Assembly: GCF_964204645.1 (NCBI RefSeq)
Contig: NC_134027.1
Span: forward strand, 9,598,485 to 9,662,484
From: Tubulanus polymorphus
Taxonomy: Eukaryota; Nemertea; Palaeonemertea; Tubulaniformes; Tubulanidae
Reading direction: 5' to 3'
DNA: 64,000 nt
This document shows, in pieces, positions 62,020-64,000 of the stretch (position 1 is the stretch's first letter; every line of letters begins with the position of its first letter). The notes under the pieces are model-generated. The model was not told the origin of the DNA. It was given only the letters and a program-made list of their open reading frames with translations, and ran no database searches. Position numbers and translations under genes: made by a program.

Positions 62020-63296
62020 AGCCCACTTGGGACTTTAGTCCCAGCGGGCTATTGCGTTCACTTTTCGTCCGTCGTCCGTCCGTCCGTCCGTTCGTCCGTC
62101 CGTAGACGGAATCCAGTTATTTTGGGAAGTTTTGAAGACGCTTCAAGGTAACGTCTTGATATTTGGGTTACACGTGTATCTACCCTAGACACATCTTCAG
62201 CCCAAAAACTGGCCCTGTCAGAATCAAGATGGCTGACTGGCAGCCATTGTTGTTCGCCAAAATCAGCACTTTTTACACATTTTTGAACTTTTTGAGGGAA
62301 ATTTTGAAGACGCTTCGATCAATTACCTTGATCTTTCGGATATATATGAATCCCCCCAGGGCCCATCAACGAAACAAAAATTGGGTCGGTCGGACTCAAG
62401 ATGGCCGTCCTGTGACCTTTTTAGTGCCCAAAAATGTTAATTTTTGCCCGAATTCTGAGTCCTGTAGCTTCCTACTGGTTTACCATTTCTCATTGCAATT
62501 TGTGATGGGTATTCTTTGGAAAGGGATGTTTTATACCTGAGACAGGTATTTTTGATCAGCCAATTATGACGCAATTGGCAGCCATCTTGGTGTCACCAGT
62601 ACTCATTCGTAAGTGGGAAAAAGTTTTTCCACATTATATTGATACCTAAGCGTATTTTGCTACCACAATCAATTAGAAAGTTGTAGCTCATAACGTGTTC
62701 TATGATTGTGGTGAGTTTCAAGGTAATTGGATTTCGTATATGGCCACCAGGGGGCGTTGAATAATACAATATCTTAGCATTTCTTTATTATATTCGTACC
62801 TATGCATATTTTGTAACCACAATCAATTGGAAAGTTGTAGCTCATGACATCATCTATGATTGTTGTGAGTTTTAAGGACATCAGTTTTTCTATATGGTCA
62901 CCAGGGGGCGTTGAATAGTAGAATAACTTAGTATTTCCTTATTATATTGGTACCTAGGCATATTTTGTTACCATGATCAATATCAAAGTTGTAGTTCATG
63001 ACATGTTCTATGATTGTGGTGAGTTTCGAGGTCATTGGGTTTTGAATATGGTCACCAGGGGGCGTTGAATAGTAGAATGACTTAGTATTTCCATATTAAA
63101 TTGGTAACGAGGCATATTTTGTTATCACAATCAATTACAAAATCGTAGCTGCTGACATGTTCTATGATTTTGGTGAGTTTCAAGGTCGTTGGTTTTTGTA
63201 AATGGTCACCAGGGGGCGTTGAATATTGAAATTGTTAGATTGTTGAGCATTTGAAACCATTTCCCAAGTGGGCATGGTGTCCCTGGACCCCTAGTT
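62020..63296 (+). mobile_element. Tandem-monomer repeat element R3, intergenic
   Basis: Most complete copy of the R1/R2 family: palindromic head, (GTCC)n-type stretch at 62066-62103, ~500-bp unique body, four ~154-bp monomers and the GGACCCCTAGTT tail. CTCF-like motifs lie near 62742-62756, 62898-62910, 63051-63064 and 63205-63218. The ORF 62163-62540 is an accident of the body sequence. It sits about 65 bp before the SLC18-like start codon. Confidence 0.9.
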
Positions 63297-63360
63297 TTCT
63301 TATTCGTTCCATGCGCAATGATGAAAATAATACACCGAGCTGTCCATATTGTAGGTAGCT

Positions 63361-64000
63361 ATGGGAATTGTGCACGAAAAACAAGACGCCGAGCCACCGG
63401 TATCCGAATCCCCCGGAAAGCGTTGCGTGCGGTCAGAAAAGTTCACCGTGGCTTGCATCAGTTTAGTCATGATGACCGACGTCACGTTGAAAACTTGTAT
63501 AACCTTGACACTGCCGGTTATCGTGGCAAAACTAGAGTCGGTCAACGAATCGTGGTTTAGAAATGACGAATCTTTGCCACCATTTTCAGCCGAGCATCAC
63601 AACGTCGATGAGATGCGAGATGACGTTAAGCAGAAGGTCGCCTGGGCGGTGGCTGTCAACCCGATAACGGAATCGTTAATGAACCTGTTCGCGGGTTTTG
63701 TAGTTGACTGTTTAGGCTACGGGTGGCCGATGGTATTCGGCGCGGTTTTAGGCTCAGTGGGCTCGGTAGGAATCGCCTTCTCGCCGACGTACGGTTTGCT
63801 TATGTTGATGAGAATAATCACGGGCACGGCATGTAGTTTCAGTATTGTTTCCTGCCTGGCGTTTATATCCGCCAAATTCCCGGACAACGACGAACGTCGG
63901 GCGGTCATCTATTCCGCTTACGTAGCTTCTAACGTGGGCAACATTGTCGGCAACGCTGTAACGGGTTTGATGTACGAATATCTAGGAACGGCGGCGCCTT
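63361..64000 (+). CDS. SLC18-like (vesicular amine transporter family) MFS transporter, 5' part
   Basis: An open frame starts at ATG 63361 and runs off the window edge (213 codons seen). The N-terminus is hydrophilic and cytosolic. TM1 (about residues 28-58) carries Asp40, in the position of the substrate-binding Asp of VMAT-type carriers. A luminal loop follows, then KQKVAWAVAVNPITESLMNL and the MFS motif A region (GFVVDCLGYGWPM), TM3-TM4 with LMRIITGTACSFS, and a loop with DNDERRAV before TM5 (VGNIVGNAVTG). MYEYLGTAAP at the end parallels the 'MYEFVGKxAPF' element of VMAT/VAChT proteins. Family members exchange protons for amines or acetylcholine across vesicle membranes. The residues downstream that define substrate are outside the window. 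A TTGTAG acceptor-like site at 63350-63355 could join a 5' untranslated exon. Confidence 0.75.
   Translation, partial: MGIVHEKQDAEPPVSESPGKRCVRSEKFTVACISLVMMTDVTLKTCITLTLPVIVAKLESVNESWFRNDESLPPFSAEHHNVDEMRDDVKQKVAWAVAVNPITESLMNLFAGFVVDCLGYGWPMVFGAVLGSVGSVGIAFSPTYGLLMLMRIITGTACSFSIVSCLAFISAKFPDNDERRAVIYSAYVASNVGNIVGNAVTGLMYEYLGTAAP

Noticed and set aside
62163-62540. ORF of 125 aa within R3
   Set aside because: It reads through the non-coding body of a repeat; the matching stretch in R1 and R2 is interrupted.

Overview
The window is nuclear DNA of a bilaterian animal. Most genes are split by short introns with GT/AG borders, polyadenylation signals follow the stop codons, and mobile-element debris fills introns and spacers. 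A cytokine-type receptor with a SEFIR-like tail, a tandem family of LicD-domain type II membrane proteins, lineage-type peptide-like GPCRs and a collagen prolyl hydroxylase point to an invertebrate. Repeats built from ~154-bp monomers plus a GTCC microsatellite resemble the pearl-type elements of molluscs, so a lophotrochozoan (mollusc, annelid, brachiopod or phoronid) is my best guess; species is not determined. There are no operons, ribosome binding sites or CRISPR arrays.

Layout, left to right. 1-2.9 kb: spacer with a strong 75-nt RNA-type hairpin. 2.9-3.9 kb (+): intronless seven-TM PRRT3/PRRT4-like protein. 5.3-8.5 kb (-): proteasome subunit alpha 5, reconstructed exactly as 8 exons / 241 aa, with TTAA-flanked MITEs in its introns. 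10.9-16.5 kb: three LicD-domain paralogues, two intact (-) and one broken (+). 17.8-21.2 kb: two almost identical tandem GPCR units; the second carries two opposite-effect indels that rewrite its N-terminus. 22.6-26.1 kb (+): mitochondrial tRNA 2-thiouridylase TRMU, 8 exons. 28.2-32.7 kb (-): F-actin capping protein alpha, 9 exons. 33.6-45.6 kb (+): importin-4, 29 exons, with a long-TIR transposon in intron 1 and a head-to-tail repeat pair in intron 24. 47.5-54.4 kb (-): interleukin-17-receptor-like protein, about 13 exons. 55.2-61.4 kb (+): prolyl 4-hydroxylase alpha subunit, 12 exons. 62.0-63.3 kb: third copy of the intron-24 repeat. 63.4 kb to the edge (+): 5' part of an SLC18-like (vesicular amine transporter family) gene.

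The genes do not form one pathway. They are a mix of housekeeping genes (PSMA5, TRMU, CAPZA, IPO4) and lineage-expanded membrane or secretory genes (LicD, GPCR, IL-17R-like, P4HA). Two head-to-head pairs, CAPZA/IPO4 and IL-17R-like/P4HA, have start codons less than 1 kb apart and may share promoters. The most unusual signal is the repeat family in the IPO4 intron and at 62-63 kb: each ~154-bp monomer contains a near-perfect match to the vertebrate CTCF core site, 11 sites in all, so this mobile element would be able to seed arrays of candidate insulator sites.
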